Counted from the first letter of the stretch, positions 1 to 5,759 are shown. The stretch is DNA of 6,767 nucleotides from Muellerivita sp035541195 (GCA_035541195.1 DATKNU010000229.1:1-6767), one strand, 5' to 3'. Made by a program: numbers and translations. Notes: generated by a model not told the origin, from the letters alone.

Positions 1-158
1 GCGGCCAGGGGGGTGGGGGTCGGCGGCGTGGCCAAGCTCAAGACCGGGCCGGAGGTCGCGGCCGGGGGGGCGGGGTGCCATAAAACCTTGGGCGCGCAAG
101 CCAGGGGAAGCGCGCCGGCCAAAGCCAGGACCGCCCCCAGCCGCAGGGTCGTTCTCAC
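1..158 (-). CDS. Partial gene: proline-rich, lipoprotein-like exported protein (C-terminus beyond window)
   Basis: On the minus strand a GTG codon at 158-156 opens a frame with no stop through the window edge (52 codons visible). The N-terminus reads MRTTLRLGAVLALAGALPLA followed by CAP: two arginines, a hydrophobic stretch of about 14 residues, then Cys21. This has the layout of a signal peptide, probably of a lipoprotein, although the residues before the cysteine (L-P-L-A-C) fit the lipobox imperfectly because of proline at -3. After Cys21 the chain is rich in Pro, Ala and Thr (for example TPPTPTPLA), typical of a flexible linker that follows a lipid anchor. The start lies 4 bases after the gpmA stop, so the two genes are probably co-transcribed. 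No strong Shine-Dalgarno is visible, so coupling to gpmA translation is likely. Function cannot be told from this piece. Cleavage by ordinary signal peptidase I is an alternative to lipidation. Confidence 0.6.
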   Translation of the reverse strand, partial: MRTTLRLGAVLALAGALPLACAPKVLWHPAPPAATSGPVLSLATPPTPTPLA

Positions 159-162
159 GGCT

Positions 163-771
163 TTACTTCAGGTCCTTGGACGACAGGATTTTGAGGTCCT
201 TGGAAAGCTCGTAAACCCGGGGCACGGCGGTCTCGAGGTTGAGTTCCAAGACCTGTTCCTTGGTCAGGTGTTCCAGGTGCATGACGATGGAACGCAGGGA
301 ATTGCCATGGGCGGCCACGATCACGTTCTTGCCTTCCTTGAGGTAGGGGACGATCTTCTGGTCGAAATAAGGGATGGTGCGCGCGGCGGTGTCCTTCAGC
401 GACTCGCCCTTGGGCGGCGGCACGTCGTAGCTGCGGCGCCAAATCTTGACCTGTTCGTCGCCATATTGCTTGGCGGTCTCGGCCTTGTTGAGGCCCTGCA
501 GGTCGCCGTAATGGCGTTCGTTGAGGGCGGCGTCCTTAATGGTGGTCAAGCCGCTTTGGCCGATTTCCCCCAGGATGACCGCCAGGGTCTTTTGGGCCCT
601 TTGAAGCTCGGACGTGAAGGCCACGTCGAATTTCATGCCCTTGAGGTTTTTGCCGGCCCGCAGGGCCTCTTCCTCGCCCAGGGGGGTCAGGGGCACGTCC
701 ACCCAGCCCGTAAAGCGGTTCTCCAGGTTCCATTGGGATTGACCGTGGCGAACCAGGACTAAAGTCGGCAT
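163..771 (-). CDS. gpmA: 2,3-bisphosphoglycerate-dependent phosphoglycerate mutase (short form)
   Basis: Interconverts 3-phosphoglycerate and 2-phosphoglycerate in glycolysis and gluconeogenesis, in the cytoplasm. The 202-residue product carries the histidine-phosphatase signature at its N-terminus (LVRHGQSQWN, phosphorylated His9), the TSELQRAQKT motif (residues 53-62), the NERHYGDLQGLNK block with the acid/base glutamate (Glu85), the RRSYDVPPP substrate-lid motif (112-120), and the second catalytic histidine in AAHGNSLR (His155). These blocks are diagnostic of the dPGM/GpmA group rather than of general histidine phosphatases. The protein is shorter than the roughly 250-residue E. coli enzyme and resembles the compact forms of about 200 residues known in other bacteria. 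The C-terminus contains SKDLK twice (190-194 and 198-202), which looks like a small in-frame duplication. The start is set by MPTLVLVRHG and by an AAAGGGG ribosome-binding site about 7 bases upstream. It is divergent from the riboflavin operon and followed closely by a lipoprotein-like gene. Confidence 0.95.
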   Translation of the reverse strand: MPTLVLVRHGQSQWNLENRFTGWVDVPLTPLGEEEALRAGKNLKGMKFDVAFTSELQRAQKTLAVILGEIGQSGLTTIKDAALNERHYGDLQGLNKAETAKQYGDEQVKIWRRSYDVPPPKGESLKDTAARTIPYFDQKIVPYLKEGKNVIVAAHGNSLRSIVMHLEHLTKEQVLELNLETAVPRVYELSKDLKILSSKDLK

Positions 772-810
772 TTTGCACCCCTTTTGAGCGGTTTGGAAAA
801 GCGAAGGGTG

Positions 811-839
811 ATTTTATCCGTTGACGGCTTATTTGGAAA
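811..839 (-). promoter_or_regulatory. Candidate sigma70-type promoter for gpmA
   Basis: On the minus strand, TAAAAT (816-811, 5 of 6 matches to the -10 consensus) is preceded after exactly 17 bases by TTTCCA (839-834, 4 of 6 matches to the -35 consensus). Transcription would begin near 804, giving a leader of about 30 bases that contains the AAAGGGG ribosome-binding site of gpmA. Motif-based inference only. Confidence 0.45.
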
Positions 840-859
840 GGGCAAAGGGATCGAGTCGG

Positions 860-888
860 TTGATTGGGCCGCGAAAGCCGTGCATACT
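860..888 (+). promoter_or_regulatory. Candidate sigma70-type promoter for the rib operon
   Basis: TTGATT (860-865) and CATACT (883-888) each match the -35 and -10 consensus at 4 of 6 positions and are separated by the ideal 17 bases. Transcription would begin near 895, about 40 bases before the ribD start. It faces away from the gpmA promoter; the two core elements do not overlap. No RFN riboswitch fits between this promoter and ribD. Confidence 0.4.
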
Positions 889-895
889 GACCCTT

Positions 896-913
896 CCGCC
901 TAGGGCGGTTTTT
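896..913 (+). terminator. Small GC hairpin followed by T5 in the ribD leader (possible attenuator or 5' stabilising stem)
   Basis: CCGCC (896-900) can pair with GGCGG (904-908) across a 3-base TAG loop, directly followed by TTTTT (909-913). The form is that of a minimal intrinsic terminator reading toward ribD. No plus-strand gene lies upstream in the window to be terminated, so the element would act as a leader attenuator or as a protective 5' stem of the rib mRNA. CCCT (891-894) can alternatively pair with AGGG (902-905), which excludes the first stem. A 5-bp stem is short, so this may be chance. Confidence 0.3.
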
Positions 914-935
914 ATTTGGAAGCGGGGAATGGGCG

Positions 936-2039
936 ATGGCGGCCAAAAACGAAATTCAATATATGAGGCGGGCGCTGGAGCTCGCCGCCCAAAGGGGCCG
1001 CTGGGTTTCCCCCAACCCCAAGGTGGGGGCGGTTTTGGTGAAGAATGGAAAAATCGTCGGGGAAGGGGCCCACGAGGTTTTTGGCCGGGCCCACGCCGAA
1101 ATCAACGCCCTGAAGGATGCCGGCGCCCGGGCCAAGGGCGCCACCCTTTACGTGACGCTGGAACCCTGCAGCCACTACGGCAAGACGCCCCCTTGCGCCG
1201 AGGCGATCATCGCCGCGGGCGTGGCCAAGGTGGTGGCGGCCACCCGGGATCCCAACCCGCTGGTGAGGGGAAGGGGTTTTGCCATGCTCAAGAAGGCCGG
1301 CCTTCGGGTGGAATCGGGCCTCTTGCGGGATGAAGCCGAAGCCTTGAATCCGGCCTTTTTCTTCAGCCAGACCCAAGGCCGGCCTTGGGTGCTCTTGAAG
1401 GCGGCTGTCAGCCTGGACGGTAAATTGGCCACGGCTTCCGGACGCTCCAAGTGGGTCACGGGGGAAAAGGCCCGGCTCAAGAACCATGAACTGCGTTCCC
1501 GGGTGGACGCCATCCTGATTGGGAGCCGCACTGCCTTGCGCGACAAGCCGCGCCTTTCCGTGCGCCTGAGGGGTTGGAACCGCGAGGACGGTTGGCCCCT
1601 CAAGGTGCTGCTGGACAGCCATTTGCGGGTTTCGCCCCGTTCGCCGCTTTTTCGGGGGGGCCAGCGGGCGGTGGTTTTCTGCTCCAAAGCCGCGTCCCCG
1701 AAGGCCGAACAGGCCCTGCGCAGGGCGGGGGCCAAGGTCCTGCGGGTGGGCCGAAGGGGCCGGGGGCTCCAATTAAAAGAGGTGCTTGCCCGTTTACAGC
1801 AAGAAGGCGTTCGGTCTTTAATGGTGGAAGGGGGCGCCGCCCTGCATGGGTCCTTTTTGGACCAAAAACTCGCCGATGGCGTGGCGCTTTTCATCGCCCC
1901 GAAGTTTTTCGGGGGCGATTCTTTGGCTTGGTTGGGCGGCAAGGGTTTCCCGGACCCCAACCAAGCCCCCCGGCTCGAGGGCGCGGCGTGGGAGCCCTTG
2001 GGCGACGACTGGTTTTTGACCGGAAAGGTGCGGTACTGA
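936..2039 (+). CDS. ribD: Bifunctional riboflavin biosynthesis protein RibD (pyrimidine deaminase / reductase)
   Basis: Deaminates 2,5-diamino-6-ribosylamino-4(3H)-pyrimidinone 5'-phosphate and then reduces the ribosyl side chain with NADPH, the second and third steps of the GTP branch of riboflavin synthesis. The 367-residue product has the usual two-domain length. The N-terminal deaminase domain (about 1-145) shows SPNPKVGAVLV (25-35), the zinc/proton-shuttle motif HAE (53-55) and the zinc cysteines in PCSHYGKTPPC (Cys78, Cys87), then DPNPLVRGRG. The C-terminal reductase domain (about 150-367) shows KAAVSLDGKLAT (155-166), SKWVTG, DAILIGSRTALRDKPRLSVR (191-210), the nucleotide-binding LMVEGGAALHGSFL (295-308) and APKFFGG. 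All catalytic positions I can check are present. The ATG at 936 is preceded by a purine-rich GGAAGCGGGG stretch; the nearby ATG at 929 is out of frame. First gene of the rib operon; its stop lies one base before the ribE start. Confidence 0.97.
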   Translation: MAAKNEIQYMRRALELAAQRGRWVSPNPKVGAVLVKNGKIVGEGAHEVFGRAHAEINALKDAGARAKGATLYVTLEPCSHYGKTPPCAEAIIAAGVAKVVAATRDPNPLVRGRGFAMLKKAGLRVESGLLRDEAEALNPAFFFSQTQGRPWVLLKAAVSLDGKLATASGRSKWVTGEKARLKNHELRSRVDAILIGSRTALRDKPRLSVRLRGWNREDGWPLKVLLDSHLRVSPRSPLFRGGQRAVVFCSKAASPKAEQALRRAGAKVLRVGRRGRGLQLKEVLARLQQEGVRSLMVEGGAALHGSFLDQKLADGVALFIAPKFFGGDSLAWLGGKGFPDPNQAPRLEGAAWEPLGDDWFLTGKVRY

Positions 2040-2040
2040 T

Positions 2041-2643
2041 TTGTTCACGGGATTGATCCAAGAACTCGGCAGGGTGGCGCGGGCCCAAAAAGAAGGCCAA
2101 GACCTCCGCCTGACCCTGGACGCGCCCCGCCTGGCCCCCCGGGTGGCCTTGGGCGACAGCGTGGCGGTCAACGGTTGCTGCCTGACGGCGGTGGCGGTGG
2201 ATGGCCCGAGCCTTTCCTTTCAAGCCGTCCCTGAGACGCTGCGCCGAACGCTCCTGGGCTCCTTGAAAGAGGGGGACCGGGTCAATCTGGAACTTCCGCT
2301 GACGTCTTCCCAAGCCTTGGGCGGGCATTTCGTGCAAGGCCACGTGGATGGAACGGCGGAAATCACCGCCAAGGAACCCGAGGGCCAGGGCCTGCGGCTG
2401 ACTGTCCGATTGCCCGAGAGCCTGGACCGTTACGTGATCGAAAAGGGGAGCATCGCCTTGGATGGGACCAGCCTGACCGTCGCGGCCATCCGCCAGGGGG
2501 AAGTGGAGATCGCCCTCATCCCCCACACGGTGGAAAACACCGTTTTTAAATGGAAACAAAAGGGCGATCGGGTCCACGTGGAGGTGGATATGTTGGCCAA
2601 ATATATGGAAAAATTGGCCGGCGCTTACGGGGCCAAGCCATGA
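2041..2643 (+). CDS. ribE: Riboflavin synthase, alpha chain (TTG start)
   Basis: Catalyses dismutation of two 6,7-dimethyl-8-ribityllumazine molecules to riboflavin and the pyrimidine intermediate, the last step of the pathway. The 200-residue protein has two lumazine-binding barrel repeats. The first (about 1-90) contains MFTGLI, GDSVAVNGCCLTAV (38-51) and VPETLRRT. The second (about 95-187) contains GGHFVQGHVDGTAEI (94-108), YVIEKGSIALDGTSLTV (131-147) and IPHTVENT (160-167). The EVDMLAKY tail (181-188) is also typical. The TTG start is supported because it yields the nearly invariant MFTG N-terminus, lies one base after the ribD stop, and is preceded by GGAAAGGTG within ribD. The usual NxERA motif after the first barrel is NLELPLT here, a mild departure. 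The downstream gene overlaps its stop codon by ATGA. Confidence 0.96.
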   Translation: MFTGLIQELGRVARAQKEGQDLRLTLDAPRLAPRVALGDSVAVNGCCLTAVAVDGPSLSFQAVPETLRRTLLGSLKEGDRVNLELPLTSSQALGGHFVQGHVDGTAEITAKEPEGQGLRLTVRLPESLDRYVIEKGSIALDGTSLTVAAIRQGEVEIALIPHTVENTVFKWKQKGDRVHVEVDMLAKYMEKLAGAYGAKP

Positions 2644-3080
2644 AGATCGACAAAATAGGCGGGCCCGAGCCCCCCGAACCGCCCGAGACCCAGGCCCTGA
2701 AGGGCCTCTTTTCGCCCGCCTTGAATGACCGCATCTCGAAAGTCACCGACCCGGCCTTGAGAAGCGAATTGGCCGCGCTTATTGTGGAGATCGAGGAGAA
2801 GGGCAAGCGCCTGCTTTCGTCCAAGGGCGGCAAGGATTTCGAGGACTATAAGGCCGCGGTCAAGCGCTTCGTGAAAAGGGCGGTGCAGGGCTCCTTCAAG
2901 ATCGAGGAAAAGCAGTCCCAAAAGAAGGACGGCAAGTTCGTGGTCTACCTCACCCTGGAAAAGGTGGACGAGGCCTTGGAGAATTTGGCCCAGCTTTTGG
3001 TGGCGGGCCAGCAGTCCCCCATGCGGGTGGTGGCGGCGCTCAACGAGGTCCGGGGATTGCTCATGGATTTTTATTTGTAG
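2640..3080 (+). CDS. YaaR-like DUF327 family protein of unknown function
   Basis: A 146-residue cytoplasmic protein with no signal peptide or membrane segment. The pattern matches the DUF327/YaaR family of Firmicutes and spirochaetes: an MKIDKI start, a disordered tail (PEPPEPPET, 9-17), a charged helical core with DYKAAVKRFVKRAVQGSFKI (68-87, the most conserved family block), then KFVVYLTLEKVDEALENLAQLL, and the characteristic ending NEVRGLLMDFYL. Length equals that usual for the family. The start is the ATG at 2640, which overlaps the ribE stop (ATGA); the frame is open 90 bases further upstream inside ribE, but that extension lacks family features. The overlap implies translational coupling to riboflavin synthase. 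In Bacillus the homologue lies near the c-di-AMP receptor gene darA (yaaQ), not with rib genes, so this placement is unusual. Family call is by motif recall; the function is unknown. Confidence 0.82.
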   Translation: MKIDKIGGPEPPEPPETQALKGLFSPALNDRISKVTDPALRSELAALIVEIEEKGKRLLSSKGGKDFEDYKAAVKRFVKRAVQGSFKIEEKQSQKKDGKFVVYLTLEKVDEALENLAQLLVAGQQSPMRVVAALNEVRGLLMDFYL

Positions 3081-3164
3081 GGTGAGGGCCGGGCGCGCAA
3101 GGAACCGAAAATCCGGAATTGGGGCCGCGGGGGCCTCGCCGGTGAAACTCAAGAAACGGGAAAT
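3081..3164 (+). other. 84-bp spacer before ribBA with foldable GC-rich leader
   Basis: This is the longest gap between genes of the rib operon. GGTGAGG (3081-3087) can pair with CCTCGCC (3134-3140) in seven base pairs, one of them a T-G wobble, enclosing 46 bases of GC-rich sequence. No T run follows, so it is not an ordinary terminator, and the conserved boxes of an RFN riboswitch are not present. A weak ribosome-binding site GGGA (3158-3161) lies just before the ribBA ATG. Confidence 0.3.
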
Positions 3165-4382
3165 ATGGAAACGGACCGGGTAAAAAAAGCCATCGAGGAC
3201 ATCCGGCAGGGCCGGATGGTCGTGGTGGTCGACGACGAGAACCGCGAGAACGAGGGCGACCTGGTCATGGCCGCCGAAAAAGCCACGCCCGAGGCCGTCA
3301 ATTTCATGGCCAAAGAGGGCCGGGGCCTGATTTGCGTGCCCATGATGGGCGTGGACCTGGACCGGTTGGGATTGTCGCTCATGGTCAGCGAACAACAGGA
3401 CCATTTCCGCACGGCCTTCGCCGTCTCGGTGGACGCCAAGGTCGGCGTGACCACCGGCATCTCGGCCCAGGACCGGGCCCGTACCATCCAAACCATGGTG
3501 GACCCCAAGTCCGGCCCCTCGGACCTCTTGAAGCCCGGACACATCTTCCCCCTCAAGTACCGTTCGGGGGGCGTCCTGCGCCGCGCGGGCCACACCGAGG
3601 CCGTCGTGGATTTGGCGATCCTGGCCGGGCTCAAGCCCGCGGGCGTCATCTGCGAGATCCTGAAGGACGACGGCAGCATGGCGCGCCTGGACGACCTGGA
3701 AGCCTTCGCGAAGAAGCACGGCCTGACCATCCTCACCATCGCCGAACTTATCCACTACCGGCGCCAGCACGACAAGCTAGTCAAGCGGGCCTTGGAACTG
3801 AACCTGCAGACCGACACGGGGGAGTGGAAGGTAGTGCTCTACCGCACCGAAACCGAGGACGATGACAGCCTGGCCCTGCTCAAGGGCGACATCGGCGGCG
3901 GTCCCTTGCTGGTGCGGGTGCATTCGGAGTGCCTGACGGGGGACGTCTTCGGCTCCAAGCGCTGCGATTGCGGGGAACAATTGCACACCGCCATGCGTCA
4001 AATCGAGCGGGAAGGCCGGGGGGCGATCCTTTATATGCGCCAGGAAGGCCGGGGCATCGGGCTCTTGAACAAGCTCAAGGCCTACCAGCTCCAGGACCAA
4101 GGCTATGACACCGTGGAAGCCAACGAGAAACTGGGCTTCGCGCCGGACCTGAGGGATTATGGCATCGGGGCCCAGATCCTGTTGGATTTGGGCGTGCGGG
4201 AGCTTCGGCTGCTGACCAACAACCCCAAGAAAATCGTGGGGCTGGAGGGCTACGGGTTGAAGGTGGTGGAACAGGTGCCCATCGAGGTGGCGCCCAACGA
4301 GGTGAACGCCAAGTACCTGGACACCAAGCGCCTGAAGATGGGCCACGTGCTCAAACTCACCAAGCAACCGCCGACGAAATGA
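3165..4382 (+). CDS. ribBA: Bifunctional 3,4-dihydroxy-2-butanone-4-phosphate synthase / GTP cyclohydrolase II
   Basis: Supplies both precursors of riboflavin: the RibB half makes 3,4-dihydroxy-2-butanone 4-phosphate from ribulose 5-phosphate, and the RibA half opens GTP to the diaminopyrimidine with release of formate and pyrophosphate. The 405-residue length is normal for the fused enzyme. The RibB domain (about 1-200) shows the metal/substrate motif DDENRENEGD (23-32), TTGISAQDRARTI (96-108) and the RAGHTEA signature (140-146). The RibA domain (about 205-405) shows HSECLTGDVFGSKRCDCGEQ (253-272) with zinc ligands Cys256, Cys267 and Cys269, then YMRQEGRGIGL (290-300), DLRDYGIGAQIL (328-339), LLTNNPKKIVGLEGYGL (349-365) and TKRLKMGHVL. 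Both active sites look intact, unlike RibBA fusions in which one half has decayed. Its stop (4380-4382) overlaps the ribosome-binding region of ribH. Confidence 0.97.
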   Translation: METDRVKKAIEDIRQGRMVVVVDDENRENEGDLVMAAEKATPEAVNFMAKEGRGLICVPMMGVDLDRLGLSLMVSEQQDHFRTAFAVSVDAKVGVTTGISAQDRARTIQTMVDPKSGPSDLLKPGHIFPLKYRSGGVLRRAGHTEAVVDLAILAGLKPAGVICEILKDDGSMARLDDLEAFAKKHGLTILTIAELIHYRRQHDKLVKRALELNLQTDTGEWKVVLYRTETEDDDSLALLKGDIGGGPLLVRVHSECLTGDVFGSKRCDCGEQLHTAMRQIEREGRGAILYMRQEGRGIGLLNKLKAYQLQDQGYDTVEANEKLGFAPDLRDYGIGAQILLDLGVRELRLLTNNPKKIVGLEGYGLKVVEQVPIEVAPNEVNAKYLDTKRLKMGHVLKLTKQPPTK

Positions 4383-4388
4383 GGGACC

Positions 4389-4859
4389 ATGCCGCCTAGA
4401 ACCATCGAGGGAAAAACCGAAGGCAAAGGCCGCCGGGTGGCCATCGTGGCCAGCCGTTTCAACGACTTGATCGGCCGCCGTCTGGTGGAGGGCGCGGTCA
4501 AGACCCTGGGTTTCCAGGGGGTGGCCGAAAAGGACATGGAAATCGTCTGGGTGCCCGGCGCCTGGGAACTGCCCGTGGCCGCCGCCAAGATGCTCAGGAC
4601 CGGCCGTTTTGACGCCGCCATCGCCCTGGGGACCGTGATCCAGGGGGAAACCACCCACCACGAATACATCGCGCGGGAAGTCTCCGCGTCCTTGACCCGG
4701 CTGACCGAATCCACGGGTTTGCCGGTTTCCTTTGGGGTTTTGACCACCGAAAACCTGGACCAAGCCTTGGCCCGGGCGGGGGAGGGCGCCAATAACAAGG
4801 GGGCCGAAGCGGCCCTGCACCTGCTGGAAACGTTATCGGCCTTGGAACAGATAAAATAG
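4389..4859 (+). CDS. ribH: 6,7-dimethyl-8-ribityllumazine synthase
   Basis: Condenses the RibD-derived ribitylaminopyrimidine with dihydroxybutanone phosphate to form lumazine, the substrate of RibE. Members of this family assemble as pentamers or 60-subunit icosahedral shells. The 156-residue product has the usual length and motifs: VAIVASRFND (17-26, with the ring-stacking Phe24), VPGAWELPVAA (55-65), GTVIQGETTHHEYI (81-94, with His90 in the catalytic position), FGVLTTENLDQALARAG (115-131, with phosphate-contacting Arg129) and the NKGAEAA helix (136-142). The ATG at 4389 follows the ribBA stop by six bases and has GAGGGA immediately upstream, part of which lies in the ribBA stop codon, so translation of the two is probably linked. 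Nothing in this sequence alone decides the oligomer type. Confidence 0.97.
   Translation: MPPRTIEGKTEGKGRRVAIVASRFNDLIGRRLVEGAVKTLGFQGVAEKDMEIVWVPGAWELPVAAAKMLRTGRFDAAIALGTVIQGETTHHEYIAREVSASLTRLTESTGLPVSFGVLTTENLDQALARAGEGANNKGAEAALHLLETLSALEQIK
4852..4857 (+). promoter_or_regulatory. Possible -10 element (TAAAAT) at the ribH end, ahead of nusB
   Basis: TAAAAT matches the -10 consensus at 5 of 6 positions and, with its preceding bases GA, repeats the GATAAAAT found at the candidate gpmA promoter. It opens a 68-base ribH-nusB gap that is visibly richer in A and T than the surroundings. No convincing -35 hexamer stands 16-18 bases upstream, so an internal promoter for nusB is possible but weakly supported. 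Confidence 0.2.
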
Positions 4860-4927
4860 CTTTGAGTTTGGCGGTCTTTTGTGTAGCTTGTGGGACTCTT
4901 AAGGCACCATCTTCAAAAGGCAGGGGC

Positions 4928-5329
4928 ATGGGACTCAAACGCCGCACCCGGGAATTGGCGCTTCAAATGCTCTTCCAGATGGATTTGGGAACGGTGCGTT
5001 TGAAGGATTTGGAGGAGAATTTCCTGCCCCAGGCCAGCGCCCCGGAAAATGCAAAAATTTTGGCACTTCAAATGGTGCGCAATACCTGGGATAAATTGGC
5101 CGATATCGACCAACAGCTGCGGGCCCGGGCCGAGAACTGGGACCTGGCCCGCATGGCCGCGGTGGACCGCAATATTCTGCGCTTGGCCGCCTTTGAAATC
5201 CTTTATGATGCCGAGGTTCCCCGGTCGGTGGCCATCAATGAGGCCATTGAGATCGTGAAAAAGTTCAGCACGGACGATTCCAGCAAGTTCGTGAACGGCA
5301 TCCTGGACAAACTGGAACGCAAACCCTGA
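4928..5329 (+). CDS. nusB: Transcription antitermination factor NusB
   Basis: All-helical RNA-binding protein that joins NusE (ribosomal protein S10) on boxA RNA to make rRNA transcription processive. The 133-residue product opens with the arginine-rich RNA-binding helix (KRRTRELALQMLFQMDLG, residues 4-21) and ends with the classic second-half motifs: LARMAAVDRNILRLAAFEIL, VPRSVAINEAIEIVKKF and the near-invariant SSKFVNGILDKL. The ATG at 4928 is chosen because it puts the conserved arginines at the N-terminus and has AAAAGG (4915-4920) seven bases upstream; the same frame extends to a TTG at 4862 but would add 22 residues alien to the family. The rib-nusB linkage is common across bacteria. 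The 68-base gap after ribH leaves room for an extra promoter. Confidence 0.95.
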   Translation: MGLKRRTRELALQMLFQMDLGTVRLKDLEENFLPQASAPENAKILALQMVRNTWDKLADIDQQLRARAENWDLARMAAVDRNILRLAAFEILYDAEVPRSVAINEAIEIVKKFSTDDSSKFVNGILDKLERKP

Positions 5330-5360
5330 TTGATCGGCCAGCGGGCTTATGGAGTGAGGC

Positions 5361-5711
5361 GTGACCATTGATATGCCGGCGGAAATATTAAGCTTCATCG
5401 ACGGGTTCATTGATGCCTTCATCACTTGGGACCTCTTGATCTTCTTCGCCCGCAAGGGCGAGGAGCCGGTCACGCTCGCCCAGGTTTCCCAGATCCTCGG
5501 CCGTTCGGACAAGGACGTGGCCGTCCCCTTGAAGAAGCTGACCGAGCTCAAGCTCTTGACCGTCCAAAAAAGGGTGGACGGCGAGGTGACCTTCCGCTTG
5601 AATTCCCAAAGTCCCGTCCTCCCGGCCTTTAAAAGCTTCGCGGCCTTCAATGACCAGCAGGAAAACCGCCTGAAAATCCTCAGCTACCTGCTCCAAAAGA
5701 AGGTTCGGTGA
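5361..5711 (+). CDS. Small winged-helix DNA-binding protein, unknown target
   Basis: A 116-residue protein that I cannot assign to a named family. Residues 35-80 have the look of a winged helix-turn-helix of the MarR/ArsR type: VTLAQVSQILGRSDKDVAVPLKKLTELKLL supplies two helices with a turn, and VQKRVDGEVTFRLN supplies the beta wing. An N-terminal amphipathic or hydrophobic helix (ILSFIDGFIDAFITWDLLIFFA, about residues 9-30) probably mediates dimerisation; it has acidic residues throughout and is not a clear membrane anchor. The C-terminal helix (FNDQQENRLKILSYLLQKK) may add to the dimer interface. The GTG at 5361 is preferred because GGAGTGAGG lies directly upstream; an in-frame ATG at 5373 would remove only four residues. 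It lies 31 bases after nusB and is probably co-transcribed. No metal-binding cysteines or histidine clusters are seen. It could regulate the rib-nusB operon, but nothing here proves this. Confidence 0.75.
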   Translation: MTIDMPAEILSFIDGFIDAFITWDLLIFFARKGEEPVTLAQVSQILGRSDKDVAVPLKKLTELKLLTVQKRVDGEVTFRLNSQSPVLPAFKSFAAFNDQQENRLKILSYLLQKKVR

Positions 5712-5712
5712 C

Positions 5713-5744
5713 GGCCTGACCCCGCCCGCAAGGCTTGGTTTTTT
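5713..5744 (+). terminator. Possible intrinsic terminator after the rib-nusB-wHTH unit
   Basis: GGCCT (5713-5717) can pair with AGGCT (5731-5735), four Watson-Crick pairs plus one G-T wobble, with a 13-base C-rich loop. Three bases later comes a run of six T (5739-5744). The T run and its place between two apparent transcription units support the call; the weak stem argues against it. Confidence 0.35.
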
Positions 5745-5759
5745 AATTGGCTTCCCGGC

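Noticed and set aside
13..762. Long plus-strand open frame of 249 codons opposite gpmA
   Set aside because: It is antisense to a gpmA with every catalytic motif intact; long reverse frames are expected in GC-rich coding DNA and the product shows no family pattern.
912..1772. Long minus-strand open frame of 286 codons inside ribD
   Set aside because: Low-complexity Gly/Pro/Arg product opposite a fully conserved ribD; a shadow of GC-biased codon use.
2550..2639. Upstream extension of the yaaR-like gene within ribE
   Set aside because: The added residues (Gly/Arg-rich) are the ribE sequence read in another frame; the ATG overlapping the ribE stop gives the family-like MKIDKI start and the usual length.
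2625..3770. Minus-strand open frame of 381 codons across the yaaR-like gene and ribBA
   Set aside because: It runs antisense to two well-supported genes and has a His/Gly/Asp-rich composition with no recognisable domain.
3777..4820. Minus-strand open frame of 347 codons opposite ribBA and ribH
   Set aside because: Antisense to conserved enzymes, with no motifs or plausible ribosome-binding site.
4862..4927. Upstream TTG start for nusB
   Set aside because: It would add 22 non-homologous residues; the ATG at 4928 has a well-spaced AAAAGG and matches the family N-terminus.
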